DNA from: Brachyhypopomus gauderio
Taxonomy: Eukaryota; Chordata; Actinopteri; Gymnotiformes; Hypopomidae
Length of the DNA stretch: 64,000 bases
Direction: 5' to 3'
NCBI RefSeq assembly: GCF_052324685.1
Contig: NC_135218.1
Span: 12,190,858 to 12,254,857 of the forward strand
Shown here piece after piece: positions 23,587 through 36,300 of this stretch. Position numbers and translations under genes: made by a program. Numbering within the stretch: the first letter of the stretch is position 1; each line of letters starts with the position of its first letter. The notes beneath the pieces were generated by a model. It worked only from the letters and a program-made list of their open reading frames with translations, was not told the origin of the DNA and searched no databases.

Positions 23587-25693
23587 TACTGTATTTGTTA
23601 CCAATTGAAAAATAAATGATGCTCTCAATAGTCACCAGAAAAGAGCACAGAAAAATAATACACCCCCGACCCAACCACCCAGATTCAAAATTGTTCATAT
23701 GCCTGTGGTGTAGAGGTATCAACCATTGATATAGTGAGTTTTTTTATTTTACATATACATTTAATTAGTCCTACCAATTTAGTGTAGTAACCCATTTAAA
23801 GTTACAGGTAATAAATTTTGCTTTATCTCGCACTGCTTTGGTTCTGCTTGGAGCAATTTTTGGCGAAGTTGTAAGATTATTCACTTATACACAGCGACTG
23901 CCTGTAAGCTCCGCCTTCTGTTACATATACAGATACGCGCGCCTACACGCGCACACCGCCTTATATGGACACATGTGACTACATGCTCTAATTTGTTTAT
24001 GGACGGCTAATTTGCGTGCTCAGAGGGATGCGATTGACAAGAGTATAAACGTACTAAGGACAATAACAGTATGTACGACTAAGTATGTACGCACTATATA
24101 GCCGGCAAACTTTTGAGAACTGCTTGTTTAACTTCTTTAACAGCCTTCACCAAGTAGCCGGCAATATTTATTGCGTTCCCTTTATAGTCACACTATTTTT
24201 GTCGTTGTTTCGCAATTCTGCATGTAACGCTATATGACAAATAAGTCCACGGAGACGTTCGGAGGACATTTAGGTTGAGTTTTCTAAGCCTCGTCGTTTG
24301 TACCGGGTAAGCCAGCAAACAGAACAGCCCAGTGTTTTGTGTCTCATTCTCAGCAGATGAATGTAGGCCAAAGGGCACACGGAAGGCGTCGTTACTTCAT
24401 GTGTTTCTTCCTGTACTCCATAGGGGCTGTTCGCTTACTCATTACCTGAATTGTGAGTTTTTTTTATTAATGGTTAATGGTAATATAGGCTGATTACATT
24501 CATTCACTACGTTTGACCCATATGCTTGTCTTTAATCATTCATAGACTCGACTAGCAAGTGCATGTATTAATGTTTTTAGCAGCATGTTCAAAAGTAACG
24601 TTAAACGTTTTGTTTTACTTATTTTTATTTTTTGTTAGCACAGCAGTATAAACCTGAGAAAAAAACCGAGGTATAAAATGTCGGTATATAAGTTCAAATT
24701 CATTTGCATGACAGTAGTTTAATCAGTATGCGATGTATGGTTTATACTACAACCCGAAATGTCAAATCAGGGACTGTATTCCATAAAGGTTTAATCAGTT
24801 CCTGTTCATTCATATGTAAAAAAAGTGCTTGATTTAATAATTGAAGAAAAAATCTGACTTGAAATACACTTAAAAAGTAAAATGCTTAATAGTTAAACTA
24901 ATGGTTAATAATATGGCAAGCAATATTTTGTACAGTTATCATGACAACTGTGCTGGTATCAGGACAAATGCTATTGATGTCCCTGTATAATTTCTAGATC
25001 TGTTGGTTTGGTCCAGTTCTAGAGGGGTTAAGGATTTTTCAGGCTAATGTTTTGTGTCCTGATTGCATAAAAAATGTAATATGGTACTGCGGTAATACTG
25101 TTTGTTTGTAGTACACTGTTTAGACAGTACACACTTTGTCCACTGAATATGTCCTCTGTAGCACTATAGGATTAATATAGTATAAAGTTGTTTGGAGGGA
25201 GTAAAAAAAAAACACTAGGCAAGTGTATGGCTGGTTGTAAGATTTACACATGGTTGCTATGCAATGTGTGCTATTAAATTCACCCTTTGAATTAAAAGAT
25301 CATTTTGTGGAAACATTCAGGTCTAAGGTCAAACATGTTTTCTTCAGAGACCTTGTGTAAATCAACAAGGCGCTGTCTGCTTTAATGTTGTTGCTGTCAA
25401 GGATTGCTTCATTTAATGTACTTAAATGAGGAGTGTGTACATAGACAAATTTGGATCATAGTTTAATTACCAGTATACTGGGAATTACTGCAGAACCCCC
25501 GAGTTAATATTAAACCTGGAACTTTACTGTGTGCACTTAAACTTTGAATAACTTTATTCTTAAAGACGACTCCGTGACATTGAACTGCAGTTGTTGTGAT
25601 TCCTGTTCTGTTTACTCTGTTTTCGAGCTTTTAGTTGTACCTCTGTGTAGTTACATTTATGCAGATGCCTAAGAACATTTTGCCTCTTTGCAG
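23587..25693 (+). other. 5' flank of duplicated unit B
   Basis: Alignable in blocks with 6880-8690 and 11300-11509 upstream of copy A, but without the L2-type insertion found there. It ends at the conserved CTTTGCAG acceptor (25692-25693) just upstream of the copy B start codon. A non-coding first exon and promoter are expected here but could not be fixed. Confidence 0.5.
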
Positions 25694-25697
25694 TGAT

Positions 25698-28600
25698 ATG
25701 GCGGTAAATTTTGACCCAGAGATGCAGTTTAAATTGTCTTATCCAGAGTCAGGAAGAGATAATGCAAAGCTTCAATCTCAGGAGAGGGGCCAGTGGTCAA
25801 GTAAAGTGGAATTTCTCTTGGCTGTTGCTGGACAAATCATCGGTCTAGGAAATGTGTGGAGGTTCCCGTACCTGTGCTACAAGAATGGAGGAGGTGAGTG
25901 AACAAAGAATGAACATGGCATTTAATTTCAGTAGTATTCAGACATTCTAGAAACAGAAAGTCATGTGCTTTTAGGTTTAAACCCTATTCATACATAGCTA
26001 AACACCATGAATCAAACTAATTTATTTAATCAAAAAGTGATAAAGTTAAAAAGTGATAAAGCACCTTTTTTTCTTTAGGGGTATCAATGCACTGCACTGC
26101 TGTCAGCATAAAAAAATTGGTCCTAAATTATTTTGGCCATTAACAGTTCTAAAATTGTGACTTTTTCCTTCAGGGGTATTTTTCATTCCTTATGTTGTCT
26201 TCCTGATTGCCTGTGGAATTCCACTCTTTCTCTTGGAGACATCGTTGGGTCAGTACACCAGCCAGGGAAGCATCACCTGCTGGAGGAAGATCTGCCCTCT
26301 CTTTGAAGGTGAATCCTTAATGATGACTCTGGAGAAGAAGAGTGTCGTGGCACTCATTTTAAATGTGAAAAAAAACTAAAAAGTAACAAGCTGCAATACA
26401 GTACACAGTTACAGAGGGTTTTAATTTCACTGTGTTGGGTACATATATGCCCTGAGGACTTACATAACTCTAATCCAGAAAAAAATGTACTGTATATTTT
26501 CTAACAACAGCTTTTGGAATGTGTCTTTCAAAGCATAACAAAAAAATGAATCCCACACAAGTCTTTCTAATGTATCTGCAGTACAACTAACAATAAACAT
26601 GGAATATGCTTGGTTAGCAAACAAATATGGTAAAGAATGTGATATTATAGGAGCAATGAGACATTTTCCCAGTGATATTTTTCACGTTTTGAAACTGCCA
26701 TTATACTGACACCTAGTGGCCTGTATGTGATTCTGAGATTTCATACTAAATCTAGAGGTTCTTTTTGAAAGAATGACCACACTAATGTTTTCTGAGTTTG
26801 TCAGAACCTAAAAGTGCCTGTGAGTGAGTGCACAGTGAATTAAGTTAAATGATGAAAAATGTAAAAGCTTTTTCAACATTTGACCAGGCTCTTCCTTTAA
26901 CTTTGTAGTTAAGTAAATAGATGTATTACGCCAAAAATAGAAATATGGGAGGGAATATTTTCCTTCAACAGCAAGCAAATTTTGGTGCAGTAGGACACAT
27001 TTCCACTACTCCAGTGTCAGCTGCCCAACCAATCAGCACTCTGTAGCAGAAATGTCAAATGCGGGTGGATGGGTGTGTGTGAGAGAGAAAAATGAATTCC
27101 AACACAAATTTTCTAACTTCTTCTTTTTTTCCCTCTTTCCCAGGATTGGGCTACGGGAATCAGGTAGTTGTGCTGTATTCCAGCATCTACTACATTATTA
27201 TTCTGGCCTGGGCTTTCTTCTATCTCTTTTCCTCCTTCAGTGCGGAGCTGCCATGGGCTAGCTGCAGTAACCAGTGGAACACGGGTATTTTAATTCATAT
27301 TTACCCCTTATGAGTCATGTCAAAACTATTTTGTTTAAATGTATTGTAGAGTGAACACCTAAATGTTTACCTCTCATTTTTCCTTCACAGAAACGTGTGT
27401 TGAGTTTGACAGGGTGTACAATTTAAGCAACTTCAGCATACCACAGAATGCAACTTCACCTGTCAAGGAATTCTGGGAGTGAGTCATTTGTGTTGTAATT
27501 ATGATAAAATTATTATTGTTACATTCCATCCTCCAAGAAGGAATTCACTAGTCCAAACGTGGTGTTTGTTCTCCAGGAGGAGAGTGCTAAATATCACAGG
27601 TAATGTGAATGAGTTGGGCAGCGTGAGGTGGGAGCTGGCTCTGTGTCTCCTGCTGGCCTGGATCATCTGCTACTTCTGTGTGTGGAAGGGAGTGAAGTCT
27701 ACAGGCAAGGTGGGAGAAACATGAGACTCAGAAGATCTTAGTGGTGGATTTACAAACTCAAGGATGAGTTTTCATTGCATTTGACACTTTGGCTCTTCAT
27801 TCTTTCATTCTCAGGTGGTCTATTTCACTGCTACTTTTCCTTATGTGATGTTGGTGGTGCTCTTGGTGCGTGGACTCACATTACCTGGAGCTGTAAATGG
27901 GATCATTTTCTACCTCTATCCAGATCCTACACGCCTTGCAGACCCACAGGTAGAACTAACAGAATGTGACACTTAAAATAATTCATATTTTAGTGATACC
28001 TATCCATCCTGGGTAGCAAAAATATAGCATCCTTTTTTTATTGTCAGCTGGTAACTTTTCATGGCAATGCTTTTGATAAAACTGTGGTTTCGAAGTGTCT
28101 TCATGTTTTACTTTCTGTGCACAAGGATGGTATGGATTTCACCTGTATGTTTATACTTGCATGTTATTTGATTGTTTGTCTTTGCTTGTATCTCAGACAC
28201 TTGGTGAATTGTCTGCCAGTGTTCTTTCTCTTTTGCCATGTAGGTGTGGATGGATGCTGGAACACAGATTTTCTACTCTTACGCTCTCTGCATTGGGTGT
28301 CTCACTGCTCTGGGAAGCTACAACAAGTACAACAACAACTGCTACAAGTGAGCAAGCTAAGCTCATAAATCTCAATATACTTATGCTTACAGTAATTGTG
28401 ATATGGATTCTTATTATTAGTATAATTTATATGTTGACTGGTTGATATTTTTTATGCAGAGGCTTTGGATGCCTAAGATCAAATTGACATTAGTTTCCAA
28501 ATTTAAGCTTTTACCATATTTTAATTAGGTTCAAATGTTTCTTCAATGGATATCCTAACCATGTACTATGACTATGAGTGAAGGAAATATTGATAAATGG

Positions 28601-29591
28601 AAAACATAGCAGAGATAATGGCATGTTGGATCTTGTCTTTGCAGAGACTGTGTGTATCTCTGCCTATTGAACAGTGGCACCAGCTTTGTGGCTGGCTTTG
28701 CTATCTTCTCTGTGCTGGGCTTCATGGCCTATGAGCAGAGAACAGACATCTCAACTGTGGCAGAGTCAGGTGACTAGACCTTTCACACATACTGTTTACA
28801 GCACTACACTTCTACATACTTTTTAAAAGTTGAAGAGTATGTTATCCTTACAAACTTTCTTGATTGCTTTCACAGGTCCAGGATTGGCCTTCATTGCATA
28901 TCCCAAAGCGGTAGCAATGATGCCTGTTCCCCAACTGTGGGCCGTTTGTTTCTTCCTTATGATCATTCTGCTGGGCTTGGATAGTGAGGTCAGCCTGGAG
29001 GAAAGAATATTCATCACTACCCATAATCCATTGCCTTAACTATATTAGGCAAGTGATTTGACTGTAAATTTACTTGAGCTTTTCTCTGTTCCCTTTCCAG
29101 TTTGTGGGTTTGGAGTCGCTGATGACGGCCATAACCGACATGTACCCCTCCTTCTTCCTCCTGGGTCACCGCCGCAAGCTCTTCCTCCTCCTCATCTGTG
29201 CTGTTAGCTTCTTCATCGGCCTGGTGATGGTTACAGAGGTGATTATGCTTAAACTGCTCCACCCTGAGCCATGTCATCTACTATTGCAGTGATCATTATT
29301 GAACACATGGCCTGGCTGACCAAGAGAAGTCATCTGGTGGTTTTCTGGGGATGAGTGGGAAAAATTTAATTTTCCATAATTTATAACATGAACATTATTT
29401 AAACACTTGTTCTTTTCCAGTAGCTCTTTTCTCTGAATGTTTTCTATGAATGTTGCTTTTGTTCTGCAGGGCGGCTTGTACATCTTCCAGTTGTTTGATT
29501 ATTATGCTTGCAGTGGGATGACCCTCCTACTATTTGCCATTCTACAGTCAGTGTGTGTAGGATGGGTGTATGGTGAGTACTCCAAATGAGT

Positions 29592-29684
<93 letters not shown>

Positions 29685-31124
29685 ATACATACATGCATAC
29701 ATGCATATATGTGTGCAGTGGTGAAAAGCATATACATATACACACACTATATTGCCAAAAGCACTCGCTCCCCTTCCTCGACTCTCATATGAGCTTAAGT
29801 GACATCCCATTCCTAATCCATAGGGTTCAATATGATGTTGGTCCACCCTTTGCAGAAGGGACAGCTTCATCTCTTCTGGGAAAGCTGTCCACAAGGTTTA
29901 GGAGTGTGTTTATGGAGATATTTTACAATTCTTCCAAAACCACATATGTGAGGTCACATACTGATGATGGACGAGAAGGCCTGGCTCTCAGTCTCCGCTC
30001 TAATTCATCCCAAAGGTGTTCTATTGGGTTGAGGTCAGGACTCTGTGAAGGCCAGTCAAGTTCATGCACGCCAGACTCTACCATCCATGTCTTTATGGTC
30101 CTTGCTTTGTGCACTGGTGCACAGCCATGTTTGAAGAGGAAGGGACCAGCTCCAAACTGTTCCCACAAAGTTAGGTGCATGGAATCATTCAAAATGTCTT
30201 GGTATGCTTAAGCATTCAGAGTTCCTTTCACTGGAACTAAAGGGCCAAGCCCAGTTCCTGAAAAACAACCCCACACCATTATTGCCCCTCCACCAAATGT
30301 TACACTTGTCCCAATGCAGTCAGACAAGTATTGTTCTCCCGTCAACCCCCAAAACCAGACTCATGCTTCAGATTGCCAAATGGAGAAGCGTGATTCGTCT
30401 CTCCAGAGAACACACCTCGACTGCTCTAGTCCAGTGGCGGTGTACTTTACACCACTGCATCCAACGCTTTGCATTACACTTGGTGATGTGTGGCTTGGAT
30501 GCAGCTTCTCAACCATGGAAACCCTTTCCTTGACTGTGGAATATTTAGGAGCGAGGAGATTTCATGACTGGATTTGTTGCACAAGTGGCATCCTATAACA
30601 GTACCACGCTGGAATTCACTAAGCAACCCAGTCTTTCACAAATGTTTGTAAAAACAGTCTGCATGCCTAGGTGCTTCATTTTATACGCCTATGGCCATGG
30701 AAGTGAGAGGGACACCTGATTCCGATTATTTGGATGGGTGAGCGAATACTTTTGGCAATATAGTGTGTATGTGTGACCCCCTGCTTAACGACGGACCGGA
30801 GTTACGACTGACTTTTTTTTTATTTCGCGTGGTGCACGGAGAAGCAGTAACCGCACAGTGGAGTGTTGTGGAGTGTTGTGTACGATAAGTTGAGACAGCG
30901 CAGCCTCCACCGCAGCCCATCTCGGCAACGTGATCGCTCTTTCTCACGCTGTACGCATGCTCGAGAACATTGTTAGTTTTTGTCTATACTGTATTTACGA
31001 TCAAAGCGTATCTAAATCTAGGGTCACGCTTAACAACGAAAAATGCTTTACGACAAACTTTTCTGTCTCTAACCCTGTCATTAAGCGGGGATTCACTGTT
31101 TGTGTGTGTATGTGTGTGTATGTA

Positions 31125-31205
<81 letters not shown>

Positions 31206-32523
31206 TACCGTTCAAACGTTTGGGGTCACCTAGACCATTTTGTGTTTTCCCTGAAATCTCATACTTTTATTTATCAAATGAGTTGCAAAATGAATAAAAA
31301 TATAGTCCAGACATTGACAAGGTAGAAATGTTTAGAATGTTTTTTTTTTATTTATTTGAAATAATTTTCTACTTTAAACTTTGCTTTCGTCAAATAATGC
31401 TCCCTTAGCAGCAATTACAGCATTGCAGGCATTCTAGCTGTTAATTTGCTGAGGTAATCTGGAGAAATTTCACCCCATGCTTCCTGAAGCCGCTCCCACA
31501 AGTTTGATTGGGTTGATGGGCACTTTTTTCGTACCATACAGTCAAGCTGCTCCCACAACAGCTCAATGGGTTTGAGATCTGGTGACTGCGCTGGCCACTC
31601 CCATTACCGATAAAACACCAGCTGCCTGCTTCTTCTCTAAATAGTTTGTGCATAATTTGGAGGTGTGCTTTGGGTCATTGTCCTGTTGCAGGATGAAATT
31701 GGCTCCAATCAAGCGCTGTCCACAGGGTATGGCATGGTGTTGCAAAATGGAGTGATAGCCTTCCTTATTCAAAATCCTTTTAACCTTGTACAAATCTCCC
31801 ACTTTACCAGCACCAGAGCAACCCCAGACCATCACATTACCTTCACCATGTTTGACAGATGGTGTCTGCTAAATGCCATAAATGTAAATGTAAATGTCAG
31901 GCACTCTTCCAGCATCTTTTCAGTTGTTCTGCGTCTCACAAATGTTCGTCTGTGTGATCCAAACACCTCAAACTTTGATTCGTCTGTACATAACACTTTT
32001 TTTCCAATCTTCTTCTGTCCAATGTCTGTGTTCTTTTGCCCATATTAATCTTTTTCTTTTATTAGCCAGTCTCAGATATGGCTTTTTCTTTGCCACTCTG
32101 CCCTGAAGGCCAGCATCCCGGAGTCGCCTCTTCACTGTAGACGTTGACACTGGCGTTTTGCGGGTACTATTTAATGAAGCTGCCAGTTGAGGACCTGTGA
32201 GGCGTCGATTTCTCAAACTTGAGACTCTAAAGTACTTGTCTTCTTGCTCAGTTGTGCAGCGGGGCCTTCCACTTCTCCTTCTACTCTCGTTAGAGCCTGT
32301 CTGTGCTCTCCTCTGAAGGGAGTAGTACACACCATTGTAGGAAATCTTCAGTTTCTTGGCAATGTCTCGCATGGAATAGCCATCATTTCTCAGAACAAGA
32401 ATAGACTGTCGAGTTTCAATTGAAAGTTGTCTTTTTCTGGCCATTTTGTGAGTTTAATCGAACCAACAATTGTAATGCTCCAGATTCTCAACTAGCTTAA
32501 AGGAAGGTCAGTGTTATAGCTTC

Positions 32524-32565
<42 letters not shown>

Positions 32566-33326
32566 TAAGTAGGTTATTATGTGGTTGTGAACATGGATGT
32601 TGTGAATTATGTACTGTATATAGTAGACAGTGTGGGAGTGTTTGTGAGTTTGACATAATAAACATTAAATCATGATGGTGTATCCATTGCTCTTAGGTTC
32701 TCATCGTCTGTATGAAAATATTGTGGACATGATTGGGTATCGTCCCTGGACCATAACACAGTACTGTTGGAAATACATTACACCTGCGGTCTGCACAGTG
32801 CGTGAAACTAAGACTCTTTGATATTTTGTTTATTAACTAATGTATTCCAGAATTGAACATGCATTTTTCTCTATCTTTAGGCTACATTTATCTTCTCTCT
32901 GGTCAAATTCACTCCTCTGAAGTTTAACAACACGTATGATTACCCCTGGTGGGGCTATGCTATTGGTTGGTGGTTCACTCTCTCTTCAACCCTATTGGTT
33001 CCCCTTTGGATGGTCTACGCCCTCCTCACATCCAGTGGTTCACTCAAACAGGTATGTTCTCTTCCAGAATGGCAGATGGTATATGGTAAATGCTTAATCA
33101 TACTTGCCCAAGAATGTACAAAACTAAAATGGCACTAATTCCATCTGACATTTGTGAATACTTAAAATGAAACAATCGTACTTGTGATATTAATTTGAAT
33201 TATTTACAACAACTGAATGTTGTAATGATTGTAACTTGTAATCTTTTGCCTCCTTAGAGATTATGTGTTCTTTGTACCCCATCAAGTGACCTTCCTTTGA
33301 CTATAAGACAAAGGGAAATGCTGTGA
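25698..33326 (+). CDS. slc6a13-like: Na+/Cl- dependent SLC6 transporter, GAT2/BGT1 group, copy B
   Basis: Fourteen coding exons, each the same length as in copy A: 25698-25893, 26174-26308, 27144-27284, 27391-27478, 27577-27709, 27815-27949, 28244-28347, 28645-28769, 28876-28988, 29101-29238, 29470-29572, 32697-32797, 32881-33051 and 33258-33326. They total 583 aa with no broken frame or junction. The protein differs from copy A in the N-tail ([18 protein letters not shown]), at TM9 ([20 protein letters not shown]), in TM10 (DYYACSG), in the last outer loop ([10 protein letters not shown]) and in the C-tail, which ends REML. Gln46 and Glu390 are shared with copy A. Intron 11 is 3124 bp against 176 bp in copy A. 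An in-frame ATG at 25635 lies before the conserved acceptor and is probably intronic or untranslated. Same transport role as copy A; expression may differ. Confidence 0.9.
29596..29681. repeat. (GT)n microsatellite
   Basis: A long uninterrupted GT tract (about 86 bp) just after the splice donor of exon 11 of copy B. It is the source of meaningless His-Thr and Cys-Val open frames. Confidence 0.95.
29741..30767 (-). mobile_element. Tc1-like transposon with both terminal repeats, internally deleted
   Basis: The left end CACTATATTGCCAAAAGC and right end GCGAATACTTTTGGCAATATAGTG form inverted repeats flanked by TA. The minus strand codes for the C-terminal half of a Tc1 transposase (30192-29923), with [20 protein letters not shown] containing the last catalytic Glu. 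Near 30535-30540 the sequence jumps from the leader (CTAAATATTCCACAGTCAA on the minus strand) to the middle of the gene. The DNA-binding domain and first Asp are therefore gone. Lies in intron 11 of copy B. Confidence 0.85.
30774..31100. mobile_element. Possible pogo/Tigger-like MITE
   Basis: The left segment CCCCCTGCTTAACGACGG and the right segment CATTAAGCGGGGATTCACTG are imperfect inverted repeats about 300 bp apart. They resemble the CCCCGCTTAACGAC-type ends of Tigger-like elements. No coding frame. Target duplication not resolved because microsatellites abut both sides. Confidence 0.4.
31101..31200. repeat. (GT)n/(AT)n compound microsatellite
   Basis: GT-rich tract to about 31140, then an (AT)n tract of about 60 bp up to the end of the next Tc1-like element. 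Confidence 0.95.
31203..32525 (-). mobile_element. Second Tc1-like transposon, one end lost
   Basis: The left terminal repeat begins CACTACCGTTCAAACGTTTG next to TA. The minus strand codes for a transposase. The start [20 protein letters not shown] (32444) is followed by HTH modules including [20 protein letters not shown] and [16 protein letters not shown]. After a frameshift near 31990 come [14 protein letters not shown] and [12 protein letters not shown] (31835-31563), containing the second catalytic Asp region. The opposite terminal repeat is replaced by an (AT)n tract at 32527. The transposase is broken by frameshifts and by the 32-bp insertion at 31867. Confidence 0.85.
31867..31898 (+). 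repeat. 32-bp SINE/LINE-tail insertion inside the Tc1 element
   Basis: Between ATGGTGTC and AGGCACTC, which are contiguous in the recalled consensus of this Tc1 family, lies a segment made of TGCTAAATG, CCAT and repeated AAATGT units. This is the extreme 3' tail of fish V-SINE/LINE elements (CTGCTAAATGxxxTAAATGTAAATG). The length is not a multiple of three, so it also breaks the transposase frame. Confidence 0.55.
32527..32562. repeat. (AT)n microsatellite
   Basis: AT dinucleotide run replacing the right end of the Tc1-like element in intron 11 of copy B. Confidence 0.9.
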
Positions 33327-36300
33327 AACTAAAACATGTAGAGGCTGTATGTCTCTAAACATCAGCAAGGACATTCAAGAATCACATAGGATAACAGTTA
33401 TGTCAATGATAGATATCCCAAGAAGCCCACATTTACGTCAGCCTTCCACTGAACTGTAATGGCTGTTGTGGAACACATGGAACGAGTGATGAAGTTATTA
33501 CTGCTCTAAGTATTAAATTATCAATCTTACCATAGAGCTCAAGATGAAAGACTGTTAAGAATGGAAATATTTCAAGCTGCTTTGTGCTCTTCTCATAGCA
33601 GCACAGGGTACAGTAATTCATGCATGATGATCCAAACACATTCACAAAAAACCTAGCTAAACACATTTCAGCTAGCAAACAGTAACTCCAGGGATATATC
33701 AATCAGCCAAGCCACCTCTAAGATGTTTTGAAGAAAGTAAAGCTAAGGTTGTGCTATTTCATGTGGGTATATGTCCTTACTTGGAGTATGATTATTACTA
33801 AAGTTAAAGGAAGGGTTGAGTTTGGAATTATAAATACACGAGTTGGTAATTATAAATACAGTCCATATATACTTTGTTACGTGTATGCATTTTCTGCACG
33901 TAGCCAGTGTTGTCTCCTTAGGGTCTTTTGTCACTAGATTTAGTGATTTTTTTTTTTCCAAAAAGCACCTAATGGCAAATCTACAGGCTTTTTGTACAAA
34001 CGTTAGTGGAGCAACACGGTCTGTAGGGCAGCTGGTATAGACTGAATGAGCTGTGCGTGTGTTGCTAAGGACCAATAACTAAAATCTGTATTTTTGCTCC
34101 TTTGTTTAAATATACAGTTTTCATTTGATAATTTTTACTGTTCTGTGAGATGGATAGGATAAGCTAGATATTCCATTGCTTTAAACTGTCACTCCAAGTG
34201 ATCATTTTACATGCAACTGTAGTATTGCCAAAATCACAGCACAGCTGTTTTCCTTTTAAATTGTGTGTGGTGATTGTCAGATGTCATGATTTATAAAATC
34301 ACTAAAAATGTAGGCTTAGAAATGGTTTAGAAGTGACTGCTGATTAACATGTAATGTTAACAGGCTGCATTTCAGCCACACCTGGCTTATTGGCTGTACC
34401 ATTTATGTTGTTTACTTGACTAGCTAGCTATGTGACTATGCCTGTGTTCTACATGTAGTGTGCTGTGTAGCAATATACCTAGTCACACTTTTAATCTATT
34501 AGCAATCAAAGCATTAGCCAGCAGGTCACATTTTAACATTTCAGTGAGGATTTTGTGATCAAGAGCAGTGAGTGAAAGCACACACTGTGATGATTACGAT
34601 TTAAACTTCTAAAGGTAACGTTAGGGTATTTTATGAGAGACTGACTACCTCTCCATTGCTGAAATGCACATTAGTAGATGAGTGGTGGTCAGATGACTGT
34701 TTTGGACCGGTCAGTCTGGTTTTGCTGCTCCGTGTTCTCCAGGATGGACACATGTTTGTCATGTTCTGAAGTGATCTGGAAGTTTACTACCATTGATTAA
34801 TATTCTTTTAGCATTGGATCAAATCCATGTCAAAGCAAATACGTCGTATTGAACTGGTTTGACAGGTCACCTCGTACCTCAAGTCTATAATATACATCTT
34901 GGCCAGTTAGGATGTTGTTAACACTGTGAAAATGCTAAAAACTATTTCAGTTCTTCGTTGTTTGTGCATTTTTTTCCCCATGGAAGAGTGGGAAAGGTTA
35001 ATGTTTTCTGTACACTATGTCAAACTTGAATACTGTCTTGGTAAAACATTACTAGAACAAATTAGTCAGCTTTGTTTGTTAGGTAGGTTATGGTTTTATT
35101 TTGGTGTGTTGTAGTGTCATTAGAGTCTAAAGGACTCAATGTTTAATGTTTAACATTGTGAGCTGTGACTAACAATTACATAGTAAAAAGTGGAGTAATT
35201 TTTGCATATTTTGCAGCAGATTAGAGTCCAGTTAAAGCATTTAAATTTTGTTTCCTTCTGTGATTTCCAGGCATTTCAGATAACATGGATTTGTTTTTGT
35301 TGTTGTTTTTTAATGCTTTAGTGCAGGAATTGGTGGTCCAGCAAAACTAGGCTTTTTAGTTTCATGCATGGTAGACCATATATGGTCTACCATTGTCTAC
35401 CATGGTCTACCAATATGCTTCCAGTGACTAATGCATGGATGTACACTACTGATTTTTTTTTGCTCCTGGTCGGACATCTGCTGCAGAGTTTAGAGAGAAA
35501 ATGTAATCTGAGCATGAAAATGGGATAATTCAAATTATCTTAAGCAAACTAGTTTAATGCACAAACATATCGTCTGTATTTCACAAGAGCCAGAGTCCAA
35601 CAAGAACTGTAACTTGGCAGCAATATTGTTGTATATTAATTTCACTCCAGTTTTTCCCTTGGGGTCCTTTTACTGAAAAATATTATTTACAGTTGCAATG
35701 CAAATGATGAGTTTATCTGAATGAAATAATAACTCCATCAATGATTGTGGCAGTAAGTGGCAGTAGAAATAATGATAATGGGGATTATTAAATGGTTCTT
35801 AAAATACTAGTAACCAATGATGACTTAATTGCTCAGAAATTCTGAACTTTATAAGAAAGCTCTAGGGTAGGCCAGATTAGAGAGCCTCATAATCCAGTGT
35901 ATCCGAAATTAAACCAAGTGCAAGGTTCTTCCTGTCGTCAGTGAAGGCTATTCACCTTTTGAGGTTATGGAGCTGATAGTAATTTTCAGACGTTTGTGAT
36001 GTTCTTGAAGCTATACACATTTTGTGACATTTTGTGAGTTTTTGGCCTTGAGAGAAAGGAATATAAAGGCCCTGTCTTTATCTGTTGTTCTGTTTAATTT
36101 TCAGATACAATAATCTGTTTTTGATTAATTGCAGAAAATGGTCACTTTTCTCTGTGTAGTCAAACTGACAGTGATTAGATGTATGTGACTTCTACATTAT
36201 GATGGAAGGAAATGTTTGAGGAGCATGTACAAGTTTAATAGTGAAGGGCCCAAAATTGAGAAATGTTTCCAAGCCATGCTGTATCCAGGAACAAAGTTCC

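Noticed and set aside
25635-25697. Upstream in-frame ATG of transporter copy B, adding 21 residues
   Set aside because: A splice acceptor CTTTGCAG, conserved in copy A, lies between it and the ATG at 25698, and copy A has no equivalent extension.
29444-30211. Long open frames rich in Cys-Val, His-Thr on both strands
   Set aside because: They are translations of the (GT)n tract joined to antisense Tc1 sequence. Dinucleotide repeats lack stops in several frames.
30930-31325. Frame with long Ile-Tyr repeats
   Set aside because: Product of the (AT)n and (GT)n microsatellite; no coding signal.
31968-32444. HTH protein considered as a host transcription regulator
   Set aside because: It is the N-terminal half of a Tc1 transposase lying next to a Tc1 terminal repeat.
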